Shown here: piece by piece, positions 1 to 10,530 of the stretch
How the letters are laid out: each line of letters starts with the position of its first letter
How positions within the stretch are numbered: position 1 is the first letter of the stretch
Origin: Typhlomys cinereus
Taxonomy: Eukaryota; Chordata; Mammalia; Rodentia; Platacanthomyidae
Reading direction: 5' to 3'
Assembly (NCBI GenBank): GCA_023101885.1
Contig: JALPQD010000404.1
Coordinates: forward strand, 930,001-994,000
DNA length: 64,000 nucleotides
Notes under the pieces: generated by a model
What the model saw: only the letters and a program-made list of their open reading frames with translations
Database searches by the model: none
What the model was told of the DNA's origin: nothing
Made by a program: the position numbers and the translations under genes

Positions 1-827
1 ATTTCCTTTTTAATTTCTTCCTGAATCCAGTTCTCATTCAGCATCATAGTGTTAAGTTTCCAGGAGTTAGTGTATTTTCTCTTGTTTGCTGTGTTGTGGA
101 TGTCCAGCTTTAGGCCGTGGTGGTCTGATAGGGCACAGGTTAGAATTTCAACTTTCTTGTATACGTGTAGATTCATTTTGTGGCCCAATATGTGATCTAT
201 TTTGGAGAAAGTTCCGTGTGCTGCTGAGAAAAATGTGTATTCTTTGGTGCGTGGGTGAAAAGTTCGATAGAGATCTGTGAGGTCCATTTCTTTCAGGGTT
301 TGATTAAGTTCCAAAGTGTCTCTGTTAAGCTATCCCATGTAGAGAGGTATCCCATACCTGTTGATCTATCCCATGTAGAGAGGGCGGTGTTGAAGTCCCC
401 AAGAATTATCGTTTGGGGGTTGATTTCTTGCTTTAGACGCTGTAGGGTTTTCTTAATGAATGTGGAGGGGCCCGTATTGGGTGCATATATGTTCAGTATT
501 GTGAAATCTTCCTGGTGAATTGTACCTGTGACTAAAATGTAGTATCCATCCGTGTCTCTTATAATTTTTTTGGTTTGAAATCCACTTTGTCTGATAGTAT
601 AATGGCTACCCCTGCCTGTTTTCTGCTTCCATTTGCTTGTAGAATTGTTGACCAGCCTTTTATTTTTAGAGCGTGCCTATCTTTTGTGGTGAGATGGGTT
701 TCCTGCAGCCAACAGATTGATGGATTGTGATTTTAATCCAAGTTTGTAATCTGTGTCTCTTGATCGGTGAATTAAGTCCATTAACATTTAGTGTTATAAT
801 GGAGAAACTATTGTTAATTCCAGACAT
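1..827 (-). pseudogene. L1 ORF2, endonuclease-coding start only
   Basis: ORF2p is the L1 endonuclease/reverse transcriptase. The start (ATG at 827-825, MSGIKNSF-like) sits about 50 bases after the ORF1 stop, as in the other copies. Only the apurinic-endonuclease-like domain and part of the linker lie in the window. The frame is broken by a missing T in the run near 731-735 and by a 36-base duplication near 330-383. At the codon where three sister copies carry TAA, this copy has TCA (651-649). Confidence 0.85.
330..383. repeat. Small tandem duplication inside L1 ORF2
   Basis: An 18-base motif (CTATCCCATGTAGAGAGG) occurs at 330-347 and again at 366-383, a period of 36. The other L1 copies have it once. 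It is a private lesion of copy 1. Confidence 0.85.
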
Positions 828-877
828 TTATTATGTTTAGTAGCTTTTATAAGTATATTGCTTCGCTTTTAATGGTG

Positions 878-1949
878 TTATATTTGCCTTCTGTTCTCCT
901 GGATATGCCTGTTTTTTTCTTCACGCTTGAGTATCATTTCTAGCATTTTTTGAAGGCCTGGTTTGGTGGCCATGTATCCCTTCAAGTTGTCTTTGTGCTG
1001 GAAAATTTTTCTTTCTCCCTTGATCATGACTGATAGTTTTGCAGGGTAAATCAGCCTGGGTTGACATTTTTGCTCATTCAATACTTGAAGTATGTCTCTC
1101 CAAGCTCTTCTTGCTTTTACTGTTTCGACTGAGAAGTCATTTGTTATTTTCATAGGTTTGCCTTTAAAAGTGACTTGTTTTTTCTCCCTTGAAGCTCTCA
1201 GCACCAGTTCTTTATCTTGAATGTGGAGTGTTTTAACTATTATTTGCCGTGGTGTGCTTCTATTTTGGTCGTATCTGTTTGGGGTGCGGAATGCCTCTTG
1301 TATATGAATGGGCCTCTCTTTTTTTTAGATGAGGAAAGTTTTCCTTGATGATCGTTTGAAAAATTTCCTCAGGGGTGGTATTTTGAGATTCTTGCTCTGG
1401 TATTCCATGAATACGCATGTTAGGCTTCTTCAGGGTGTCCCATATCTCTTGGATATTTCTCTCAAGTATCTTTTTGGCTTTAACAACCTCTTCCATTGGG
1501 CTGGTTAGTACTCCCACTTTATCTTCAAGGTCTGAAATTCTGTTTTCTGCTTCATTAGTTCTGTTGATAAGACTCTCTGTGGCGTTCTGGGTTGAAGATA
1601 ACTTGTCTTTTAGCTCAGTTTTAAACTCTGCTTGAGTTTGTTTTAACTGCTCTATGCCACTTTTTGTTTCTTGCACTGTTTTTCTCAACTCCTCCAGATG
1701 TCTGTTGTGTTCCTCTTCAAAGCGATTGATTCGATTATGTAATTCCTCCCGGATTTCCTCTTTCATAGTATTGAACATGGTAATGATCATATTTTGAAAG
1801 TCGTTATCCTGGGTCAGGCTTTCTTGGCCTTTTTCCGCAGGTTTGTTCTTGTTGGAGTCTAACATTATGGGATTAATTTCTTCAGTGGGAAATTTGTTTA
1901 CTTGAGTGTTGCTTCTCATGGATTTGCACTTTGACTTTGGCATTGTCAT
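878..1949 (-). pseudogene. L1 ORF1 (RNA-binding protein), frameshifted
   Basis: ORF1p is the trimeric nucleic-acid chaperone that coats L1 RNA. The start chosen (1949) opens with the basic N-terminus MTMPKSKCKSM seen in the other copies. Residues about 60-150 are a charged, heptad-rich coiled coil. The C-terminal half carries the family signature around KARRAWRDILQVLNEQKCQPRLIYPAKL. One extra T in the T-run at about 1320-1326 (eight T here, seven in copy 2) shifts the frame, so the protein reads in two pieces, 1949-1260 and 1204-878. It is not expected to give a full protein. Confidence 0.9.
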
Positions 1950-2288
1950 TTTAACTCTTAAGATCTCTCAATTTCACTAAACTGAATTATTTGGCCTGGG
2001 GTACTGGTGGGCGGGCCCGAACGGGGACTTACCTAGGGCGGTGGGTGAGGCCGGGTGGATCTCGCGTAGGCTTCTGGACTGGCTGAGCAGGGTGGGGTGA
2101 AAAGGGAGGATGGGCGTGTCTGCGTGGAGCTATTTAACCCGAGGGCAGCTGGGGCGGCTCCGGCTGGATGGTGGGAGTCCGAGCCGGGTCCCTGTGGGCT
2201 GACCTGGGGTCCTAGAGCGCGCGGTGAGGTCCGGCTGGATCTTGCGTGCGCGTCCAGACCAGCGGAGCGGGGTGGGGTGAAAAGGGAC
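1950..2288 (-). promoter_or_regulatory. L1 5' UTR monomers, copy 1
   Basis: A GC-rich block in AT-rich surroundings, upstream of ORF1. It contains one complete unit and part of a second, recognised by the repeated GCGGGGTGGGGTGAAAAGGGA-type segment and by the CTTACCTAGG motif (minus-strand CCTAGGTAAG, 2027-2036). Tandem 5' UTR monomers act as internal Pol II promoters in mouse L1; that role here is inferred from position and structure. Confidence 0.7.
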
Positions 2289-3268
2289 CTAGTTTCTCTA
2301 AAGCTTTAAGCTGCATTGTTAAGTTGTTTAATTCTGCTGTTTCCATTTTTTTGATGTAGGCATTAAGAGCTATGAATTTTCCTCTTAGAACAGCTTTCAT
2401 TGTGTCCCAGAGATTTTGATAAGTTGTATTCTCATTATCATTCACTTTCAGGCAATCTTGAATTTCCTTTTTAATTTCTTCCTGAATCCAGTTCTCATTC
2501 AGCATCATATTGTTAAGTTTCCAGGAGTTAGTGTATTTTCTCTTGTTTGTTGTGTTGTGGATGTCCAGCTTTAGGCCATGGTGGTCTGACAGGGCACAGG
2601 TTAGAATTTCACCTTTTGTACATGTGTAGATTTGTTTTTTGGCCCAATATGTGATCTATTTTGGAGAAAGTTCCATGTGGTGCTGAGAAAAATGTGTATT
2701 CTTTGGTGCATGGGTGAAAAGTTCGATAGAGATCTGTAAGGTCCATTTCTTTAAGGGTTTGATTAAGGTCCAAAGTGTCTCTGTTAAGCTTTTGACCTGT
2801 TGATCTATCCCATGTAGAGAGGGCGGTGTTGAAGTCCCCAAGAATTATCGTTTGGGGATTGATTTCTTGCTTTAGATGCTGTAGGATTTTCTTAATGAAT
2901 GTGGAGGGGCCCGTATTGGGTGCATATATGTTCAGTATTGTGAAGTTTTCCTGGTGAATTGTACCTGTGACTAAAATGTAGTATACATCTGTGTCCCTTA
3001 TAATTTTCTTTGGCTTGAAGTCCTCTTTGTCCAATATCATAATGGCTACCCCTGCCTGTTTTCTGCTTCCATTTGCTTGTAGAATTATTTACCAGCCTTT
3101 TATTTTAAGGGCATGCCTATCTTTTGTGGTGAGATGGGTTTCCTGCAGGCAGCAGATTGATGGATTGTGATTTTTAATCCAAGTTTGTAATCTGTGTTTC
3201 TTGATCGGTGAGTTAATTCCATTAACATTTAGTGTTATAATGGAGAAACTATTTTTAATTCCAGACAT
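2289..3268 (-). pseudogene. L1 ORF2, endonuclease part, truncated by nested L1
   Basis: It starts at ATG 3268-3266, soon after ORF1. The endonuclease domain is recognisable from the ILGDFNTALSTWDRS segment and the later FSKIDHILG segment. Codon 60 (3091-3089) is TAA, an in-frame stop shared with L1 copies at 28834 and 47187. Reading continues into the region before the reverse transcriptase and ends at the junction with L1 copy 1. Non-functional as it stands. Confidence 0.85.
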
Positions 3269-3287
3269 TTATTATGTTTAGTAGTTT

Positions 3288-4382
3288 TTATAAGTATATT
3301 GCTTCGCTTTTAATGGTGTTATACTTGCCTTCTGCTCTCCTGGTATGCCTGTTTTTTTCTTCACGCTTGAGTATCATTTCTAGCATTTTTTGAAGGCCTG
3401 GTTTGGTGGACATGTATCCCTTCAAGTTGTCTTTGTGCTGGAAGATTTTTCTTTCTCCCTCGATCATGATGAATAGTTTTGCAGGGTAAATTAGTCTGGG
3501 TTGACATTTTTGCTCATTCAATACTTGAAGTATGTCTCTCCAAGCTCTTCTTGCTTTTACTGTTTCGACTGAGAAATCATTTGTTATTTTCATAGGTTTA
3601 CCTTTAAAAGTGACTTGTTTTTTCTCCCTTGAAGCTCTCAGCACCAGTTCTTTATCTTGAATGTGGAGTGTTTTAACTATTATTTGCCGTGGCGTGCTTC
3701 TGTTTTGGTCATATCTCTTTGGGGTGCTGAATCCCTCTTGTATATGGATGGGCCTCTCTTTTTTTAGATGAGGAAAGTTTCCCTTGTTGATCATTTGAAA
3801 AATTTCCTCAGGGGTGGTATTTTGAGATTCTTGCTCTGGTATTCCATGAATACTCATGCTAGGTTTCTTCAGGGTGTCCCATATCTCCTGTATATTTCTC
3901 TCAAGTATCTTTTTGGCTTTAACAACCTCTTCCATTGAGCTGGTTAGTACTCCCACTTTATCTTCAAGGTCTGAAATTCTGTTTTCTGCTTCCTTAGTTC
4001 TGTTGATAAGACTCTCTGTGGAATTCTGGGTTGAAGATAATTTATCTTTTAGCTCAGTTTTAAATTCTGTTTGAGTCTGCTTTAACTGCTCTATGCCAGT
4101 TTTTGTTTCTTGCACTGTTTTTCTCAACTCCTCCAAGTGTCTGTTGTGTTCCTCTTCAAAGCGATTGATTCGATTTTTTAATTCCTCCCGGATTTCCTCT
4201 TTCATAGTATTGAACATGGTAATGATCATATTTTGAAAGTCGATATCCTGGGCCAGGCTTTCTTGGCCATTTTCCGTGGGTTTGTTCTGGTTGGAGTCTA
4301 ACATTATGGGATTAATTCCTTCAGTGGGAAATTTGTTTACTTGAGTGTTGTTTCTCATGGATTTGCACTTTGACTTTGACAT
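3288..4382 (-). CDS. L1 ORF1, open reading frame of 364 codons
   Basis: This is the most complete ORF1 in the window and is uninterrupted. It starts MSKSKCKSM (copies 1 and 3 have the slightly earlier MTMPKSK start). It has a polar N-terminus, a coiled coil at about residues 55-150 (FNTMKEEIREELKNRINRFEEE onwards), an RRM-like middle and the C-terminal signature with ARRAWRDILQVLNEQKCQPRLIYPAKL. A one-base deletion close to the end, relative to the others, replaces the usual ending (QESRRQV) with about 15 other residues, so the normal stop near 3330 is bypassed. Whether the protein is made or folds normally cannot be told. Confidence 0.82.
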   Translation of the reverse strand: MSKSKCKSMRNNTQVNKFPTEGINPIMLDSNQNKPTENGQESLAQDIDFQNMIITMFNTMKEEIREELKNRINRFEEEHNRHLEELRKTVQETKTGIEQLKQTQTEFKTELKDKLSSTQNSTESLINRTKEAENRISDLEDKVGVLTSSMEEVVKAKKILERNIQEIWDTLKKPSMSIHGIPEQESQNTTPEEIFQMINKGNFPHLKKERPIHIQEGFSTPKRYDQNRSTPRQIIVKTLHIQDKELVLRASREKKQVTFKGKPMKITNDFSVETVKARRAWRDILQVLNEQKCQPRLIYPAKLFIMIEGERKIFQHKDNLKGYMSTKPGLQKMLEMILKREEKNRHTRRAEGKYNTIKSEAIYL

Positions 4383-4792
4383 TGTTGTTTTAACTCTTAA
4401 GATCTTCTTTCAATTTCTGTGCATTTTTCACTAAGCTGAATTATTTGGCCTGGGGTTTTGGGGGTGGGCGGTGTCAGAGCTTACCTAGGTTGAGGTGAGT
4501 CCAGGCTGGACCCTGCGCGTCCTGGGTGGCGGAGTGGGGGAAGGGAGGATTGGGCCTCGGCGGGGCACTATTTAAACCTGGGGGACCTGAGGGCCGGCCC
4601 GGGCACAGAGGGGGTGCCCTCTCCTCCTCCCAGGCATTGCGTGTGCGGCTCCGGCTGGATGGTGGGATGGAACTGGGTCCCTTGGGCTGCCTGGGGTTCT
4701 GGGGTTGGGCGCAGACGGAGCTTACCTAGGTCGCGCGGTGACGCCTGGCTGGACCGCGCGCGTCCTGGGCAGTGGAGTGGAGGGAAAGCTCT
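4383..4792 (-). promoter_or_regulatory. L1 5' UTR monomers, copy 2
   Basis: Contains about 1.3 tandem units. The motif CTTACCTAG occurs at 4480-4488 and 4721-4729, giving a period of 241 bases. On the element's strand this reads CTAGGTAAG, which looks like a splice donor. Flanking AT-rich DNA starts after about 4792. Confidence 0.72.
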
Positions 4793-7700
4793 TTCTCTAT
4801 TATCTAAGTAAAACAGATATTTCTGCTTTAGTTGAATATCTTAAAATAAAAAGAACCTGATGGTAAGATCCTGTTACTGAAAGTACCACATACTTTGATC
4901 ACCAGATATGCAGAATAAAGCAGAAACTAGTTAGCTTTCATAATACTAGAAGGTTCTATGTAAGATGGTTTGTTTCTACAGAGATCACTAGTGTATATGC
5001 ACATACATACACATACATGTGATACTTTTTATTTCTTCTGTGCATTTGGGGATTGAATTCTAAGTTAAGGAGAATCCTATCACTGTCAAGTAGAAAAAAA
5101 TTTAACTTTTGGGTACATTTATGGTTCTTTGTATTACTGTCAGCAAAGATGCAGAGATTGATTCTTGGACAAATTTAAAGTATTAGCCCATTAAATTCCA
5201 TTATTACTCTATTCTTTAGATTTGTGTTCTGCTAGAACAAATCTACAATTAAATGCTAGTGTTTCTAGTGTGCATGAGCCTGTTATGCATTATTTGCTGA
5301 ATACTAATCAGATTTTTTTTTGCTGAAAATGTCATTTTCCCTCATTGTGATAAAAATTTGGGTTGTTTTAATCCAATTTTATACTGATTGTGTATACAGA
5401 AAAAAAATAACCCTCTAGAATGTAGAAGAACTTGGTATTTCAACTGAAAATTATCATTGTAAGTAAATTTAAGTGTCAAATAACCACAACAGATACAACA
5501 GAATCATGAAAATATCTTTAACAATGTATGCTGTTATTCCTATAGTTGTTATTGAAGCAAAATCAACCATAGGCAATGCACAACTGATTCAATACTAATC
5601 CAACTATGTATTGTGTTCTGCAAAATATAAAATACTGATCTGGGATTGTGGGAAGGAAATACCATGTTAGCCTAAAATTTATTAGTGAACAGTGTTTTCT
5701 TGATATTTTTTCCTTCCTATTCAACAATGACAGCACTTCACAGTGTTCTTAGCCTGAAGATGTTTTACTGTGCTCTTAATTGATTTGAGTGACGTTTAAT
5801 ATTTCAGTGACCATTTTCATGTCAAGGTTGATTATATTTATGATGAAGACTGTGTATGAAGTTAAGGGACTTCTTGGTAGAATAATTGGTAGGAGAAAAC
5901 AATGCAAGTGGTCATAAATGAGAAATTGAAAAGCCATACTGATGGAAAATGCAGTCAGAAGGTAAAGTACATTACCTATCAATAAAAAACTAGAGTAGAA
6001 TACAAGTAAAATACAGAACTCTTTTTGAACTACTTGAATGTCATTTGTGGCTTGTAGATGGGGTTTGAAAATCTGGCTTATAGATATGGAATAACTACAT
6101 TCAAATCCAGCTCAGTCTAGGTATATGCCTTCCGGCAATGTAATTAATCTTTATATACTTTAATTTTTTTGTCTGATAAAAGAAGTTAGTACTTCTCATA
6201 GAGCCATAAGATGATAAATTTTTGTTACTTGGGACCTGCTCTTTAACATTAGCCAACAATACTGTGATCTTTAGTATCCTTGTGACCACTATTTTAACAC
6301 TTGATTGCCAAAGCATGGACCAACAGAGAGCAATAAGGCAAAGTGCTCTTCTTAAGAAGCTTAATATAGCATGAAGTTTTTACATTACAGTTTTCAAAGC
6401 AACTGAACTTGCAAAAATCTCTTACATATATTTTCATGATACAATAATTAATAGGTGTGTGAGATAAAAATAAATTGCTGTGACTGAAATTATAATGGAG
6501 AACCAATTAGACAAATTTTATTGTAATCTTTATGCTTTGTTTCTAATTCTCTAGTTATGAATTGAGTGTCTGGCTTAGCAAAACTCAACGTTGTTTAGTA
6601 TTTAACTAGAATGTTCTCATAAATTATAGTATAGACGTTCCTTCTTTCTGAGTCAACTTCATTACATTTGATTTGTAACATTTTTATTACAACAGAAAGA
6701 CCAGAAAAATATTCAGGAAAGCAAAATTAACTAAATAAATTTACTTATTTAAATTCTGATACTAAAATCTCATAGTATAAATAGAAATATTAGTATAATA
6801 ATCATAGACATAGGATTTTTCTTCAAATACTCATAGTGTCATTGGTGACTTAGTGTTGCTATAAGCACATCTGTAATCAGTTCATGAAATAAATTATTTC
6901 TTCATTGGATTGGAGATAAACCATTAGAATCTCAATAAAGTAGCTTTGAATGGTTTATAACAGAGACATAAAATAGAGTATAACTCTACAGAGCAAATGT
7001 TCATGTCAAATTTCAATCAAGTATCCCAATTAAATTCATTTTAGAGTACTTTATTATCCTAACTGGAGAGAATTTAGACTAGTTTTCAGAAAACACAACA
7101 TGGATAAGCTCTTTATACCTGAGACTCAATTCTCTGGAAGAAGAAACTACAGGGATTATTTTTTTCACCAGTGAGAGAGAGACATACAGATTAGGAGATT
7201 TAGTCCCAGATCTTTTGACTGCTTTGGACACAGAAAAGCACACATGCTCTTTGTACCTAAAGTTATCAGCAGAGCTGGTGAATAAAAGAGAGACATAGCA
7301 TTGAATGCTGATCAAGTACTGCCATAACATATTTCCTGACAGCATCAAAAAAGGATGCAAGAGGAGCATTCTAATGGCCAAAATTCAGTGACAGTGTTTT
7401 GGCAAGAGGAAAATGAATCAGGAGGAGCAAATAGTGAGGAGACTCATGTTTTGTTATTGAACTATTGGTCTATGGAGTCCAGACATGGGACAAGATTTAG
7501 TATCATTCTTGAGACTTTAAATATCGAAACACTCAATTAAAAACTCGTCCACATATTTTAAAATATGACTTAAGGAACTGCTATTGTCTGAGATATAAGA
7601 ATAATTGGACTTATTTTCAAATTTCATTTTATTCTGGCACTGCCTGTTCTGTGTGATCCTTCCAAAATTATAAATCCCTATAAGCATCTGCACAAAGATT

Positions 7701-9714
7701 GTTCTTATATATCCCAAATAGTCCTGTTTTAACAGACATTTTTGATATTTCTGGGCAGTTGTCTTTTAGCAAGTGGACTTCATGATTTCTGTTCTGTTAA
7801 ATTATTTTTAATGATGAACTTTGTTGCTCAACTAGGTTATATGCAAGCACAAAAATCAAATAAAATAGAATATAATGGAGGTCTTTTGTTTAAACATTAA
7901 GGGTGTTGTGATAACAAGTATGGTGGGATAGTTGGGTGAAGGACTTGAACAGCATACTTTAAAAATAACTGTCTTGAATCTAAAGTATAGGCAATGATAG
8001 AAGAATTTGAAACCACAGAGTATGAGGACAAATATACTTATCATTTACTTTTTCCTGTTAAAGGCATTTATTAAATTTTAATGCCTACTAATACATTACT
8101 CACTCTGCCAAAATCTAGCAAAGATAATGCTAGAGATTAATGGAACAGGGGTGCTGATCATCTTTCTTGGGTCTTTTAGTACTGAAAATGTACCAGGATA
8201 GATCTGCAGTGTTCTGTATGTTTTGAAGTTCAGAATGACCTGAATCTAAGATTAATAACATTTGAACTTGGAGAAAGACTACAAACAATGCTTTGTCTGA
8301 TAAGATAGGACTATTGAGAAGTAATAAAAATTCCTTCCATAACCAAAATTTAAAGGGGTTCCTGAGATTTCTATTTATCTGGGTATTAACCTTAGGCTTC
8401 TGTGTGCATAGCTGCCAAACCCTGTCATACAATGTGTCTTAAGTAAATTTGGGTAAAATTCTTTTTTGGTCTCAATTTCTCAGTTATCTTTCTTCATTCA
8501 GAATGAAATTCAACCGCATAATGAAGTAACAGTTTCTGAATACATTCTATCTTTAGTGCTTTGGCATCTGCTTTATTTTTCTTACCAAACAAGAGAGAGT
8601 AGTTTGTACATCTTATCTAAATGCACATCCTGTCAACTACTGTCGCTACAACCCCATCACTACCAGGTCTCGAAAGTACTTTCTTCATTGTGATTTAATG
8701 AATGTATGTTGTCAGGTAAATTAGCAACAGTGGAATTCATACTTCCATCACAAAGAATTTAATTAGAGTATATATATATTTAAACACGGATAAGTTTATC
8801 TGTTGCTACTAACTGTTCACAAGTAGTACATAAAATGGAATAAATGAAACTTTAGTGATAATGAATAATCACTTAATCAGACTTGCATACTAAATTGAAC
8901 ACATCAACCTTGCTGCAAATAACTTGTATTCTGTCTTTTTCTTGACAGTTATGTAATTAAGAATAAAAAATGAGCTGCTTTGATACTTTGAACTTTATTA
9001 TGTGTTTATTCTAAGTCTACAGAACATCTAATGTTCTGAATAATCATGCTCGAAATTATTTTCTGACAAACTTTGAACCATTTATTAGTGAAGAATCTGA
9101 AAAAGTAAAATATATTTTTTAATTAGCCTTCTTCTGTCCCTCATATTGCTCCTTTTCTGAGAACCTAGGTGACTTTGTTTTACTTTTATTATTTAGAAAG
9201 CAGTGGATATCACCACATGATTTATCACATATTTTCCAGCCGTTTCTGCTCTTGTAACCCCTGTAAAAATGGAGAAGATATGAATTTCTCACAGTATAGC
9301 AGTAATTCCTTATCACTTTTTAATTGTATTTAAAGCCTATTCAACTCTAGGCAACTAATGCCTGGTACTGTAAACCTGGCCAAGAACCAGTTTACAGAGC
9401 CATCACGGGCACTAGGGAAGAATACGCTACTATTATTAAGTGGACATAGAAACATACTTCCTTCTAAATACTTAAATCCATAGATTAGTACAGTTTTCAA
9501 GATACTTGAAAAATTCCCTATTTTTACAGTGAATGCTGGTCAATACAGAGAATCATTATTGTTCAACATGCAGAAAACAAGTAATTGTGGTGTACTAGAC
9601 TCTAAAGAGGATATCTTATTCCCAAGAGTTTGGAAAATCACTGAAGTAGGGACAGAATATGAATCAGACAAAGGGTAAAAACCTCTCTAAAAGACACAGC
9701 ATTCTAACTTTCAG
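4793..9714. other. AT-rich DNA without recognised features
   Basis: I see only short chance reading frames, simple A- and T-runs and no repeat family that I can name. No codon bias, splice-site series or RNA gene stands out on either strand. Old decayed repeats may be present but are beyond what I can recognise by eye. Confidence 0.6.
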
Positions 9715-9950
9715 TGAAACCCACTCGTGAAATTATCTCACTCTGCCCTCCTGCTTCCTTGCTCAACTGTTTTCCTGTGCTATTAAGCTCCCTGTAACTA
9801 TGGAATCACTGCTAGAACCTTGAGCTTTGCTCAGATTCTAGCTCCCTGGTGAAACCATGAAATAAAACCCTTCCTCTAGTACAACCTTAAGGGGTGTCAG
9901 TCTTTCAATTTGGAGAGGGAGAATTGATCCACGAATGTAAGAGCGAAAGG
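9715..9950 (+). mobile_element. Possible solo LTR remnant
   Basis: A C/T-rich stretch is followed by AATAAAACCC near 9861 and then a GTGTCAGTCTTTC segment, an order typical of the R/U5 end of retroviral LTRs. No terminal TG/CA pair or target duplication was confirmed. Confidence 0.25.
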
Positions 9951-10404
9951 GTAGAGAGGAGTAAATTAAGCAGTGTATTCTGAAGATGATAAGAACACTA
10001 TTTCTCTGCACAAACTGCAGCTGTACTTATTTACACAAGACTTATACAAAATTGATCCCACCAACATTCTATCAAGGGTGGGGGGACAGCTTACATAAAT
10101 CTGGCACTCCCCACGTGAACACATGATTAATTCTGGGTAGAGGAAGGAAACTTACTTGCTTCTGTGGTGTTGCCACTGATCTATGGCCTATGCTATAGTG
10201 AGTACAGGCATGTGCTAATGCAGCCAGCCTTTATTAAATTCACACACACAAAGAGAGCTGTATAAATAGAGAGGAAACTTATTGGGACGAATATTCTCAG
10301 TAAGAGGAGTGAGGATGTGGTAGGATAATATGAGAAAAAAATGACAAAAAATCATTGCCTGCATATACAAAAGTGTCAAAAAATTTAAAAGACTGCAGCG
10401 ACCA

Positions 10405-10530
10405 AGTACAAAACTGCACACTTACAATCTATGAGATTCATGTAGAAGAATGATTAAGAACCACTTGAGTTCCACAGCAAATCTGGGCCATATATAACAA
10501 TACGCTGTCTCAAAATGAAAAAAGAAATGA
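10405..10530 (+). mobile_element. Decayed B1-like SINE
   Basis: The right half resembles the end of a 7SL-derived B1 unit: CTTGAGTTCCACAGCAAATC...GGGCCATATATAAC...GCTGTCTCAAAATGAAA. The left half is badly diverged. The A-rich end sits on the right, so the copy is on the plus strand. Confidence 0.45.

Larger units (their letters stand above)
1..2288 (-). mobile_element. LINE-1 copy 1, 5' part, leaving the window at the left edge
   Basis: Read on the minus strand this holds a GC-rich 5' UTR (about 1950-2288), ORF1 (1949-878) and the first part of ORF2 (from 827 to base 1). Its right end lies inside a second, partial 5' UTR monomer and abuts ORF2 sequence of L1 copy 2 at about 2288/2289. It differs from copy 2 at many single bases and small indels, so I read it as a separate insertion into copy 2 rather than a duplication of it. 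The 3' end and any target-site duplication lie outside the window. Confidence 0.93.
2289..4792 (-). mobile_element. LINE-1 copy 2, 5' half, cut by copy 1
   Basis: A minus-strand L1 with 5' UTR (4383 to about 4792), ORF1 (4382-3288) and the start of ORF2 (3268-2289). It stops abruptly at about 2288, where the 5' UTR of L1 copy 1 begins. The rest of its ORF2 and its 3' end should lie beyond copy 1, to the left of the window, if this is a nested insertion. The 5' end is placed where GC-rich monomer sequence gives way to AT-rich DNA; the exact base is uncertain by several bases. Confidence 0.92.

Noticed and set aside
2289..4792. Tandem genomic duplication of one L1
   Set aside because: The two copies differ at many sites, including the ORF1 T-run, ORF1 end and ORF2 codon 60, and their 5' UTR lengths differ. 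Separate insertions fit better.
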